Below, in pieces: positions 45,669 to 56,739 of a stretch of DNA of 64,000 bases; position 1 is the first letter of the stretch, and each line of letters begins with the position of its first letter. The DNA lies in NCBI GenBank assembly GCA_963693305.1, contig OY855913.1, forward strand, positions 25,677,114-25,741,113, written 5' to 3'. Both the position numbers and the translations under genes were made by a program. Source of the stretch: Meandrina meandrites (taxonomy: Eukaryota > Cnidaria > Anthozoa > Scleractinia > Meandrinidae). A model generated the notes under the pieces. It had not been told where the DNA came from. It saw only the letters and a program-made list of their open reading frames with translations, and ran no database searches.

Positions 45669-46733
45669 TCTCCGAGGTTCGTTCTGTAAATATAGCATTT
45701 TCACTGTTAATTCATCAAATCTGTACTAATAAGGGCAATAGGGCCGGGTACATATCGTAGGCAGGCCAAACGTGATGCGAACGATGTTGTGGCACGCATG
45801 AAATTGTATCATTGTTACTTATTTTCGCGAAAACTGAGCCAATTTCTCCCCCTCCCTAATTTTATTTTATTGGACCGTTTCTCCCTCCTCGCTATTCTGT
45901 TCCTCTCTCCTAAATGAAAGGAACTAAATATCACCTTCACGAAAATTTATCGAATACAAACGGGTGTTCGCTCAGAATCAGCGCTGCAGATTCTGATCAA
46001 AATCCATACTTTGCAATGGTATTGAACAGAGCCTTGACTGTAACAAAACTTTAATCATCAGCAATAATGCTAATTTACGACAAAGGACAACAATTCATGA
46101 TCAGAAACACTGTAGTAGACAGTCAAGTCTTCTCTCTGATGTAACGGCTAATTCCATAGCAGGGTATTTAAGTTTTGTGTCATTTATGTCTCGCAGATAC
46201 TTTTCGCGCCGAACTTTTTAGCAATCGCAAAAAGTAAGACTCACAAATATAACTAAATAAGTAATTATGAAAGTTGTTAACGGGTGTCTCGACAGTAAGT
46301 CGCTTCTACCATTTCATCTTAGACGGAACTAATATTCTTTCAGCCTTCACGGAACTTGAAGACACAAACTTCAGTCTTATCAGCATTTTTTCAAAACTGT
46401 GGTTTAAAACTACTGCAGTGCAGGGGGGCTTTGCAAGGCTATAAGCCTAAAAAGTGTGCATAACTGAGTGAAAAGCCCACTAAAAACAAAACTCGGTCCG
46501 AAATATATACAAGCTCTATTTTAGTTACAGAATGTGATTCTACCGTACATAGAGTTTGTTTACCAGTCGATATCGTCCAAACGCGCAGATCATTTCCGTA
46601 CGATAGTACGAGTACGCATACTATCTGTCCGGTAGTCCTGAAATCTCTGCCGGCTCAGTCAGTTGTTTACGGAACCAGTTAAAATGAAGAAACACCAGCT
46701 ATATACTATATATACGATTTTCGGAGAGCTAGT

Positions 46734-46968
46734 ACCCCATTCACACCAAAGCTTGTTTAAATGGTGTTTAGTTAAACACGGTTTAAAATTGTTTTCTTCA
46801 TGGAAGTTGCTGACTGACGTTTATCGACTTCAAATTTGGCACAATGAAAGCACAAGTTAGAGCATACTTGAACCCAATGTAAAATTTAGTCTGTCAGTTG
46901 TCTGTTGCTGATTTTCATTTTTCTTAAACCTGGTTTAACTAAACATGTTTTGTTGGTGTGAATCAGGT
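46734..46968. mobile_element. MITE with 'attcacaccaa' termini
   Basis: The ends 'accccattcacaccaa' and 'ttggtgtgaatcaggt' are inverted repeats. Inner words 'gtttagttaaac' and 'ggtttaactaaac' extend the pairing. No coding capacity. Confidence 0.65.
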
Positions 46969-47056
46969 ATAAGTCAAATAAACAGCTCGCAAATTCGCGT
47001 TAAGATTTCGTTCACTAAGATTTCTGCCACTCAGGTGTATAAACTTTCATATTAAT

Positions 47057-47236
47057 CTATTTTAATGATATCGGAAAACAGAACAATTCCGCCGCAGATG
47101 CAGGCCGGCCTTTATTCAACCTGAAAATTCCCTTCAGTGGTGATAACCCCTTGGTACTGTATCGGAATTGGCATAAGCAACAGGAATCAACGGCGACAAC
47201 CAACAAAAACTTGAGTAAAATAATTGTGTTAACCAT
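47057..47236 (-). CDS. Possible orphan secreted peptide precursor, 59 aa
   Basis: The start Met at 47236 is followed by a hydrophobic signal-like segment (VNTIILLKFLLVVAVDSCCLC). The mature part would start Gln-Phe-Arg-Tyr-Ser-Thr-Lys-Gly and contains IFRLN-KGR, a possible amidation site. The ATG lies just after a ctgttatttcag motif that looks like a 3' splice site, so an upstream 5' UTR exon is possible. The design (signal peptide, N-terminal Gln, Gly-Arg) recalls the peptide genes at 2.8-24.4 kb, but there is no GRSL, no matching second exon and no paralogue here. It could be a chance frame. Confidence 0.3.
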   Translation of the reverse strand: MVNTIILLKFLLVVAVDSCCLCQFRYSTKGLSPLKGIFRLNKGRPASAAELFCFPISLK

Positions 47237-47567
47237 GAAACCTTGCTGAAATAACAGTCTTTTCTGCACTTCTTACCTCATCAAGCTTTTCAATTCTGGC
47301 ACGCCATGGAGGCGATCGATCGTTCTGTTTGTAAAATTGAATCGTAAGTCAGCTGTCCCGTGATTACAAATTATGAACGGCGTTGCTGATGAGCAAAGAT
47401 TTTGTTGCCCATTTTTTTTTTGGCACCCAGATCCCTTCCTGCATGGCTCAGTCAGCAGAGCCGGAACTTGTATTTTTGATCTATTTAGGACACAAGTGGC
47501 TGGGAAATTTCCAATTTGCTAGTGATGCGTAGATTAATAACTATTTTTACCAGCACATTGCGAAAAA

Positions 47568-47659
47568 CAGAACGAACGAACGAACGAACGAACGAACGAA
47601 CGAACGAACGGAACGAACGGAACGAACGAACGAACGGAACGAACACAAACGAACGAACA
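47568..47659. repeat. (GAAC)n microsatellite
   Basis: Tetranucleotide GAAC/CGAA repeats with a few extra G insertions. They create artificial Asn-Glu-Arg-Thr frames that are not coding. Confidence 0.9.
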
Positions 47660-48989
47660 TGGAGAGGAGATAGCCGATATATACGCCCTCGACAATAAAC
47701 TTGGCACCGATTTATGTCTGTGCCATTTTTGTGACATCGGCTTAGAGAAATGGCATATCACATCACAGATTGAAAGCGTGAAGGTGTTATTTACGAATGC
47801 TTATAGTACATTTACATAATATCCCACGTACTGGAATGTCATTTAACGATATTCAAAATCTCAACTCTTTTAACAACTTTGACATTCAACGAACTTTGAA
47901 TCTTGAAAATGATGGTGGAAACATCGAAAGTTGGAGCAACATTACTTTCAATTTTTTTAAAAACTCTTCCATTACAGTTGTTTATAGTAAAACGAGTAAT
48001 GGCGTAACGGGTGATAACAAATTTTATGAATGATTTCATTAGTTATGTTGCATCTTACACATGTACAGAAAAACCTGCACATGCACATCTTGAGACAAAC
48101 TAATCCATAACATGCATGTAGCAAACGGTATCCTGAGTGTAGGAAATCGCCCCATGTAAAGGAATCGGGAATCCAACGTATTTTCGCCTTTGGAATACAG
48201 AATCCTAGCCTGCGCAGCTGGCGGGATTAGCGGGCACGAGTGAATTTTTCTCGCGCGCGCGAACCTCGCGTCAACTCGACGGCCTCACCAAATCCCTCGC
48301 TGCTTGGCGGCCAAGACCAAAGCATGAGGCCGCTTGAGGCCGCTAAAAAAGCACTCGCTTGCGAAATCCCGCCAGCTACGCAGGGTACCAGAATCCAGGA
48401 CTATGGAATCCGGAATCCAAATTCCTATGGAAACTGGCTGGATCTGAGAAGTACAAAACCGACAAAAGCTTACCCATTACCCTCCGCATCCCTTACAAAT
48501 ATACTGCCACCAAAAGTCCTTGATATTTGATCACTTGGAAGCAACACAGTTATCAGTGGTCTATGATCATCCTGGCAAGGCGCATGCTTTAATTATGTTC
48601 GTCATGTTTCCTTTTTACCTAAATGTCTCAGAGCTGTCCACACTGTTTGCAGTAGGCGTTTGGTCCCTTTCGATTCCAGGCGGGGTTATACCACTTCTGA
48701 TGTCGGTCGGTTCAAGTAAAATGGTTTTCTTGGATATATAACAAAAGTCCGGTCATAGTGGAAGTGGAAGTGGTAAGCCGGTCGGCTTGAACGTAAAATC
48801 AAAGTTAAATCGTTAATGAGAATATTCCTTGAACATCCTCTCAGATGCGATCTTGCTAGAAATTTGGCTTGCGGTATTTGCAGTTCTTTTGCTATTTCGC
48901 AGGCTGTTTGAACTATCTAGTCCGACGCTGTTATTATTCGGGTGTTATAACCGTGTTGTTGGTTTATGGTGGATCTAATTTTACCCCGA

Positions 48990-49125
48990 TATGACGATAT
49001 TTTCGGTTATTTTACGGCCATATCGTTATATCGGGAGTCTCGATATAACGATACCTCGGTATAACGATATAATTTTACTGCTTCCTTGGCATATCGTTAT
49101 ATCGGGGTTCCACTGTATTTAGTTT
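48990..49125. repeat. Tigger-like transposon end
   Basis: Repeated 'atatcgttatatcggg' words finish at 'ggttccactgta'. This is the style of a pogo/Tigger terminal region; only one end is seen. Confidence 0.45.
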
Positions 49126-49416
49126 TGTTTGGCAGTGCATGCGTACCCACCTGTCTGGGCGTTGTAAATCAATAGAAATCGCCGGATATCGTCAATCATT
49201 CGATATTCAAGTAAGCTAATAGGGTGGACTTACCTTTAAAATCGGAACCACTATATAAGCTGACTGGCTCGAAGCGACTTTTAACCAATTACGAAGATAT
49301 GCTAACTAAAACGCAGTGCTAGATGTTTCGCATAACTCCTCTACATATGCTAATTATCCACTGTAGTGGGAAACACCTATTCAAATTTGACTCTGGTGTG
49401 AAATTCAGAATACAAG

Positions 49417-49539
49417 TTTTGCATGGCGGCCATGTTGCATGACACGAACAATAGAATGTTATTTCTATGGGACAAAATGTTCATTCTAATGCAAAACACT
49501 TTTATTGTTCCTGCCATGTAACATGGCCGCCATGCAAAA
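49417..49539. mobile_element. MITE with 'ttttgcatggcggccatg' arms
   Basis: 'ttttgcatggcggccatgtt' on the left and 'aacatggccgccatgcaaaa' on the right are perfect inverted repeats; 'gaacaatag' and 'ttattgttc' extend the pairing. Confidence 0.8.
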
Positions 49540-52462
49540 ACTCTATAAACGAACTGAAAATAGTTAATCAGCACAAGAAAGTTTAGGTGACAGAGTCGTC
49601 ATTTATTTTCCATTCTTTCTTTATCAGTGAGTACAACTATTGCCATATTTTAATTAAAGCATCATATTCAACGCAAAGTTAATCCGTGTCATCACTTGAA
49701 CCATATTTTTCAAACCGATTCTGCATGAAGATTGCAATTTTCATTCAGTGATAATTGACATTGTCTGAGCGATTGAACTGATGACAACAAACGGTCTCTC
49801 GATCTTTTATTGTTTGATTTGTAATTTGCATATTTAGTAGGTGTTTCCAGCTACAGTGGTTATTTGAGTAGGTAGTAGAGTTATGTGAAACATCTCTATT
49901 GGACGTAATGTTAGATAACTGTTTCTGGTATTGCTCCAAGACGACGGTTTACATGAAAATTGCTTAAGCCTATTTGTTTTGTTTGGCCCACACAGTTAAC
50001 TATTCCGGGAGCATCTAAAGTCGAGTTTTCTTGTTATTCATGCACTGTACAATACTTTCGAACTTCTTGATGGACCTTTACAATAGATAACATGTTTTAA
50101 AAGTTCTTTGGCGTTCTAGATACTGTAGCGATTAAATGCATGGGTACTAAGATAGCAAGAGCCACTTTTACCAATTAGATATGTCAAGACAACAGTGGTG
50201 GGAGACAGATGATAAGCTAGATGTGATGTGTTTATTGGAAAGAGCTCTTCCTTTGGACTTCTTCTTTCTTCTTCAAAGAAGAAAATGCCGCCAAGTGCAT
50301 TATTCGCCTGAGACGTACGCATAATACCTCAAGACAACCGCAGCATATGAGATTATTGTCATTGTAATTCTCTGCACTGGTCATACATTCATTTCTCCGG
50401 TGCGTTCTATGAATCTATGAATTTGTTCATGCACGACGATGATTATTTGGCCACCGCGTCTCCCATGAAGTACAAATGAAAACCAAAGCAAAAAGGTTTG
50501 GAATCCGGAATTTTGCAAAGTTAGGACAGTCCGGGATCGGATCCACAGACATGGAATCCGGAATCCAATCGTTTTTTTTTTAATTGCAAGACATTTTATT
50601 GAGACTTATATAACCATACATTTACAAGCATAAACAATATAAAACAGAACAAGAAAGTCGTCAAAAAATAATTAACATCCACAGGTAAGAAAAATACAAA
50701 GAAGCCAAAAACTTAAAGTACGTATTGCAATAGAACATGTAGCTATCACAGCGAAATATACATATTAAAGCTAATTGGAAAGAAGTCAGGTCGTTTTAAT
50801 TTTGTGCTGTAGAGGAATCTTTTGTTCTCGCTTTTAACAGCAAATGATTTGGAATAGCAGAAATTACCTGATAAAACTCAGAAGAAAATTTGTTTTGTTT
50901 AAGCCGTACAAAAGTTACTAAAAGGAAGAAAACTACCATCTTGACTTAGGAGATCTCTGATTTCAAGTACTCCTTTCGAATTACCACTCCCTCTTAAAGA
51001 AAGGCTAAAATTAAGGGTGTTTTCACAGTTTGTGTTGTTCTTATGGTAAACAGTTATGTCAGGAAAATAACCACAACTTATTTAGCAATGATTGGGCATT
51101 TGTTTAATACCATTATTTAAGCAGCAATTCATTCAAAGTTGTAGTACTGAACCACCAAAGTATAAGAGCTGAAAGTGCTGGAAACCGCTACCAGCCAGCC
51201 ACCTTAAGAAAGGAATAAAACTTCGGTTTCCACGTCTTTATACTTTGATTAAGGTCACGACACGTGTTTTGCTCCTGCGAATGACTGATGCAATCCTTCG
51301 CCTGCAGCTTCGGTTCGCTGCACACCATGACAGGAGAGAAATGTTCACCGAATGTGGTGTATCAAGTTGCTCTTGACATGCTTGCGCGGCCTGCTCCCTG
51401 TGATCTGATGCCGCAAACAAATTCCTTTAAAGCATTCAATTAACTACTGTTAGACAACTGGTTTGCATTCCTTTATACTGCCATTTTACCAAAAATTAAT
51501 ATAAATGGGCAAAATAAAGATGTTCTCCGATTCTCAGTGGGGTATGTTCTTAGCATGTTAAAATTTGGGTAAATCTCAGCCTCAACGTTCTTATAAAAAA
51601 AAAGTGTATACCTTCGATAGAAAATGGTAACCCCTTCACATACCCACATAAGGTTTGCCACATCTAACTATTCACTTGACTAACCATTTAAAGATATTTT
51701 GATTTATTTTGGCCCTTTTAAATACCCAAATGTCCGTTTTCCCTTGACTACTTCAGAAATTAATGCTACAATGACGAAATCAAAGACAACTTCGCTTTAA
51801 AAAAAAAATGATTGCTATTTTATTACGTCTGGTGCCAATCTAATTCATTCAGTTTCTAATTTGATTTGTCTATAATTGTCACAGTTATCAACTGCAGAGT
51901 AAAGAGAAAATAAGAGAGTATACCTAAGCTGTACAGAAGATGGCGATTTCTTGTTGAAAATGCAGCATTTTTGTCTGACAAAAAAATTGAAAGCTACCTA
52001 GTTTGTAATTGTTCGTCCTAATTCATCAGCTATACAATAGACCTCATGCATGATAACTTCACATGCTCAAAATTCACCGGCTACCAAACCTCGTCGAAGA
52101 GAATTATTTTGGAACCTCTGCCACTTTCATGCAGTTGTCACGTGTGTGGGTAAGATCTGTTTCCGACCAAAATTAATCTGCTTTAACCTGAAGGACCTGA
52201 AGATAACACTTTTTAAATTTACAACGATTTAAAATCGTATTTTATTCGCCTGCCGGAAAACATTAAAAGGAAGTCAGGTTGAAACAGATTAAACTACAGG
52301 TTGGAAACAGATTTAACCTGAAAACTGATTTAACATACAACTGTGTTTTGTTCATCTTTGCTGCTTTAGAAATCCGTTCACGTGACACGCATGGTTCGCT
52401 GTTCGAAAGTGAGGCTTGGCGGCCCAACTAGCTAGTCTGACGTTAACAAGCACAAGGACTAT

Positions 52463-53497
52463 TCACTTCTTTTTCCACGGGAGGTTATCAAGGTCCACGT
52501 TTCCACCGCATAATACGACGGCAACGTTCTTTACATCAGCAAGCGCTTTGAATCGCTCCGACAATACCGCTGCCACGCCAACAGCTGCAGAGGGCTCAAT
52601 TAACAGCTTCATTCGTTCCCAGACCACCCTCATTCCAGATACGATTTCTTCTTCCGTGACAGTTATGACGTCAGTAACGTTCTCTTTTATGATTGGCCAG
52701 GTGATGTGGCCCACACTTGTCCTTAAACCGTCAGCTACGGTGCTGGGAGGCCCTGTTTAAAAGAAATTGAAACAATCCAAATTTATTAATTCTTCTTAAT
52801 TGTCTATAAATGTATGAATGTAGACTTCATCCTTTTTAACCCATTTTAACCTCAGCAATCAAAACACTTGCCTGGTAAAGGAATCCTCTCTTTTGCAGCA
52901 AATGATTTCGCACAGTCATCAGCATTAAGAGGTTCAGCAGCGTAAATCTTGATCTCAGGCTTCAGTGCTTTGGCTGCGATGCATATCCCACTTAGCATGC
53001 CACCACCACCAATAGGGACCACAATTGCATCCAAGCTTGGAACCTGAGGCAAGAAATCGCGATGATCAACACCTTTCAAATGGAGTATCATAAATATAAA
53101 TATTATATGGATATCCCTTTATACTTTTTAATTTACCAAAACAGACCATCATTTCACTTTACTATAAGTTATCATAGTCCTGGTAGTATGCACGGCACAT
53201 GTTGCATTTTAAATGGCCTTGCTCACCGGGAGTCTCTCTGTAGCTTAGTGGAAAGAGTGCCTGGCCAGTGTTTGGGAGCTCACACTTATGTCCAGGATTG
53301 AACATATGCATTGTTTAACAAGTGCTTTATATATGACTGGGTCATTGGCCATCTTCATACTACTTCAAATTTGACAGAATTATATGTGTTTATCAGTATT
53401 ATTACGTGTGTTTATCAATGACGACACCTTGTGATGCTTATTATAAAGGGCGTGCATCTTGTTAGTGTTCAACCCTGGACATACCTACATCTTTCTC

Positions 53498-53531
<34 letters not shown>

Positions 53532-55403
53532 TTATATATTATTGTTATATCGATAACAAACCAACCTGTTCCAATAATTCCAGGCCAATAGTGCCCTGAC
53601 CAGCTATGATATGCGGGTGGTCAAACGGAGGAATGAGATATGAATTGCTTGTCTCCCTTAAGATTTCCTGAGATGCTGCCTCTCTGTCCTGAAATAAAGC
53701 TCATCACATTCAATACATCTGCATTAAAGGCAAACTTCTGCTGATGTCAGCATTCACATTTTGCTTAAGGTGGTTCAACCCAGTATTTTTGTAGCAGCAC
53801 CCTCCAACTTTGATCCTCCCATGCCTAAACAGCTTGATTCCAGTTACTTAGCCAGTATAACACATGGATAGGTCTGGTAGGTTTTAAGCACTGGCATAAA
53901 CAATCGTAATCAGTACGCTGTACCTCAGCTGACATACCACAGTCAACAATAGTCGCTCCATAGCCTCTAACAGCAGTCTTCTTAACCAGTGGTGCATTTC
54001 TAGGCATGGCAATGCATGCCTGTAGTCCCATAATTTTTGCTGACAGTGCAATGGCCTGAGCATGGTTGCCACTGCTGTGAGTGACAAGCACAGGTTTCTG
54101 TTCACCAGGCAGAGAGTTCAACAGTTGAAGAACAGCATTCATTGCTCCTCTGATCTGAAAAAATGAAATCAAATGAATGTAATTTCAATTTATATTATGT
54201 AAAATTTGAGGATAAAACACTATGCCATAAAGGCCTCTAAAAGGTACCTCAGCAACTCCAGAGACCATCAATTAAATTAACACTATCCGGGCCGGGGATC
54301 GAGGGGGTGGTGGAAAGTGTCCACGCTGATTTTGAACGGTTATTACGTTTTCAAGATGTAACCAAACACTTCCAAACTTTGCAAGTTTAACTCAAATTTA
54401 TCTGGGAATAATTTGGTAGGATAGGTTGTTGCATTGAGAACTTGATGTTACCATGGCAATGGCATCTTGACAGACACGTTTCCCCAAATTTGTAATTTTC
54501 CCAGGGACCGGGGACTGGGGATCGAGGGGGTGGTGGAAAGTGTCCACATTGACTTTGAACGGTTATTACGTTTTCAAGATTCAACCAAACACTTCCAAAC
54601 TTTGCAAGTTTATCTCAAATTTATCTGGGAATAATTTGGTAGGATAGGTTGTTGTATTGAGAACTTGATGTTACCATGGCAATGGCATCTTAACAGACAT
54701 GTTTCCCCAAATTTGTAATTTTTATGTTCCTATTAATGGAAATTAACCTTATTGCAATCATTTTCACCGATTTGCATCATTTTAAATAGAGATTTTGGGC
54801 GGTTTTCTGACGTTTTGGAAAAATTTTGAAATCCAAGATGGCTGATCTACGATGGCAGCTGTTTTGACATCATGATGTAACTGTCATATGATGTGATGTA
54901 TATCGAAAGACAGATTTTCAGACATACTATATATTCTCTAAGTTTCATTGTTACTGCTCAAATATTCTGGTAGTTACAGAGGGAGGGGGGAATCCCCCCT
55001 CTCCCCCTCCCCCTCCGAAACGATCCAAAATTTAAGCCTGGTCTAAATTGGGTTCAAGCACACTAAGTGGTACCAATCCACCATGTTTACCCTCTAAAAG
55101 GTACGACGAACACCCCATCATTTTTACGGGGGAATCCCCCCAAGTGTTCAGGTGTTGTGTGTACTATTAATAAGCCAAATTAGCCCATATAACCTGTAAC
55201 TGCTAAAAATATATACATCATATCTATACCTTAAAAGCTCCAATTTTTTGGAAGATTTCACACTTGAAATGAAGTGCTCTTCCTGCCATACTGTCAAGAG
55301 TTGAGGATGTCATCACGGGTGTTCTGTGTATATATGGCTCAATTCTTTTAGCTGCATCTTGAATATCTTTAATGCTTATTTCAACAGCTGTGCTCGAAGC
55401 CAT
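52463..55403 (-). CDS. SRR: Serine racemase family protein, copy B
   Basis: Five exons in phase: 55403-55230, 54154-53924, 53688-53566, 53043-52872 and 52752-52463 (TGA), giving 329 aa. Exon lengths equal those of copy A except exons 3 and 5. Lys58 (GAFK-IRGA) binds PLP; THSSGNH, PIGGGGMLSG and AAEPLNADDC are intact, and the pyridine-N residue is again Cys (CGGNVD). The loop before AGQGT reads IPPFDHPHI, unlike IPSSDHHDV of copy A, so the paralogues differ at a site tied to substrate choice in this family. Exons 2, 4 and 5 are almost identical between copies, pointing to recent duplication or gene conversion. Intron 4 again has a GC donor (CAG|gcaagt). It is divergent from the Bre1 gene, with 1.3 kb between start codons. 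Confidence 0.92.
53498..53530. repeat. (AAT)n microsatellite
   Basis: About 10 AAT units within intron 3 of SRR copy B. Confidence 0.85.
54292..54728. repeat. Tandem duplication, 223-bp unit x 2
   Basis: 'atcgagggggtggtggaaag' recurs 223 bp apart (54298 and 54521). The following sequence through 'tttccccaaatttgtaattt' is nearly identical in both units. It lies in intron 1 of SRR copy B. Confidence 0.9.
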
Positions 55404-56739
55404 ATTTCTGTAAGGTTTAAAGCCAAATTAATACAATGTACTTTGGCCAGTTTTCTCCCTTTGCCAATTTGAATTTTCAGTTAAGAGGCTCCTTTGAAAA
55501 AAACTCTTTCCAAATGAATGTTATTAGTGCAGTGCTATTTCTTGACCTTATTTTTTGATTTCATTTTATTTTTGTCATAGGAGGGTGGGGTGGGAGGTTG
55601 GAGCAGGGCATGAGTCATGAATGCCTTTTTTTCCCCACATGGTGGGGGGAGGTACTAACTCATGAATTCCTGGATATGTGTTGCTGGATGGGGTCCCATT
55701 TTTGATGTGCCAGGTCTGTGATAGGACTCCACTTTTGAATCACATTGGGAAAAAATTACATCAAATGAATATCTTCCTGCTTGTCTAAATCAGGTCATAA
55801 AATAAATAACTGATGCCACCTGTAGTATTTTAGAGATTGTGTGGTTCCAAAACAAGGCCATACTTCCCCCACAGAAGGGATTGGAAATTCCTGGGGGTAG
55901 AGGGTGGGGAGGGGGGGGGGGGGTGTGAAAAGCCAAAATCTTTAAGGAAATGTATGGAGCTTAATTGGAATTTCCAGAGGGGTGGGGGGGGGCTTTGGAA
56001 AAATCCCTTCCGTGGGAGGGTACAGAGATTTTTCGGAACTGCACATTGAAGAGAAAAGTTAAAAATACAAACACGCTCTTTAGTTCCAATCTGAGATGGG
56101 GTATAAAATTTAAGGGCCATGGGTTTCTTGACCCTAATCAAACACTCCCTCCTCCCCAGGGAATGTTTCCCACCTCAAACACAAATTATCCTCATATTCA
56201 GTTGTTGACATTAAACGGTGTGGGTGATCAGGCTGCAGTTTCTTTTGTATTTTGTGGGCTTGGGTAGGAAGTTTTAAAAAGGAAGGGGGATAATCTGGAA
56301 GCACAAGACGCACAGAGTCGGTACAGCCACAGTACACAGCGGAAAATTGACTATGAACTAAAATACTACCCAACGAAGTTAGAAAAGCGCCTGATACCAC
56401 TACAGAGTGTTCTCCCATTCCCATACTACAATACTTCCAAAGAATATATCGATTATTACCTGCTCAAAACTTGTAATACTTTCTTTCTGTAGAAAGAATT
56501 TCCAGCTGGCTGGCGAGACAAAAAGAACATCACCGACTCATGGAGCTTGAGTATAAAAAATTTCCATTATATACAGTATCTTCTGCAATATTGAATTACC
56601 GCTGACAAGGAAAGTTTGAAAGCGAGGCTAGTCGCGCCACATGCATTCAAAATGGCGAACATCAGATGTATGAGAAGACGAAAATGAGTTAGAAATCAGC
56701 TGCAGAAAACTGGTTACGTACATTAATCAAGTGAATAAG
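55404..56739. other. Divergent intergenic region, SRR copy B / Bre1
   Basis: Both genes start outward from this 1.3-kb stretch, so their promoters must lie here or in unseen 5' exons. It holds one MITE (55837-56047). No core promoter motif is clear enough to place. Confidence 0.5.
55837..56047. mobile_element. MITE with 'gtgtggttcca' termini, copy 1
   Basis: The left end 'ttgtgtggttcc' and 'cccacagaagggatt' pair with 'aatcccttccgtggg' on the right. The far right end is degraded. Copy 2 at 60309-60500 is better preserved. Both have a G-rich centre. Confidence 0.75.

Larger units (their letters stand above)
45669..52462. other. Spacer between the two racemase genes
   Basis: Contains MITEs (46734-46968, 49417-49539), a Tigger-like end (48990-49125), a GAAC microsatellite and a possible secreted-peptide ORF (47057-47236). 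About 50500-52400 shows only AT-rich DNA and short open frames. A repeat-like stretch lies at 48205-48390. Confidence 0.45.

Noticed and set aside
47516..47761. Open frames rich in Asn-Glu-Arg-Thr or Arg-Ser-Phe-Val
   Set aside because: They are translations of the GAAC microsatellite.
48240..48530. 96-codon + strand frame
   Set aside because: It lies in repeat-like DNA with inverted 'gcgggattagcggg' and 'gaaatcccgccagc' words and shows no domain.
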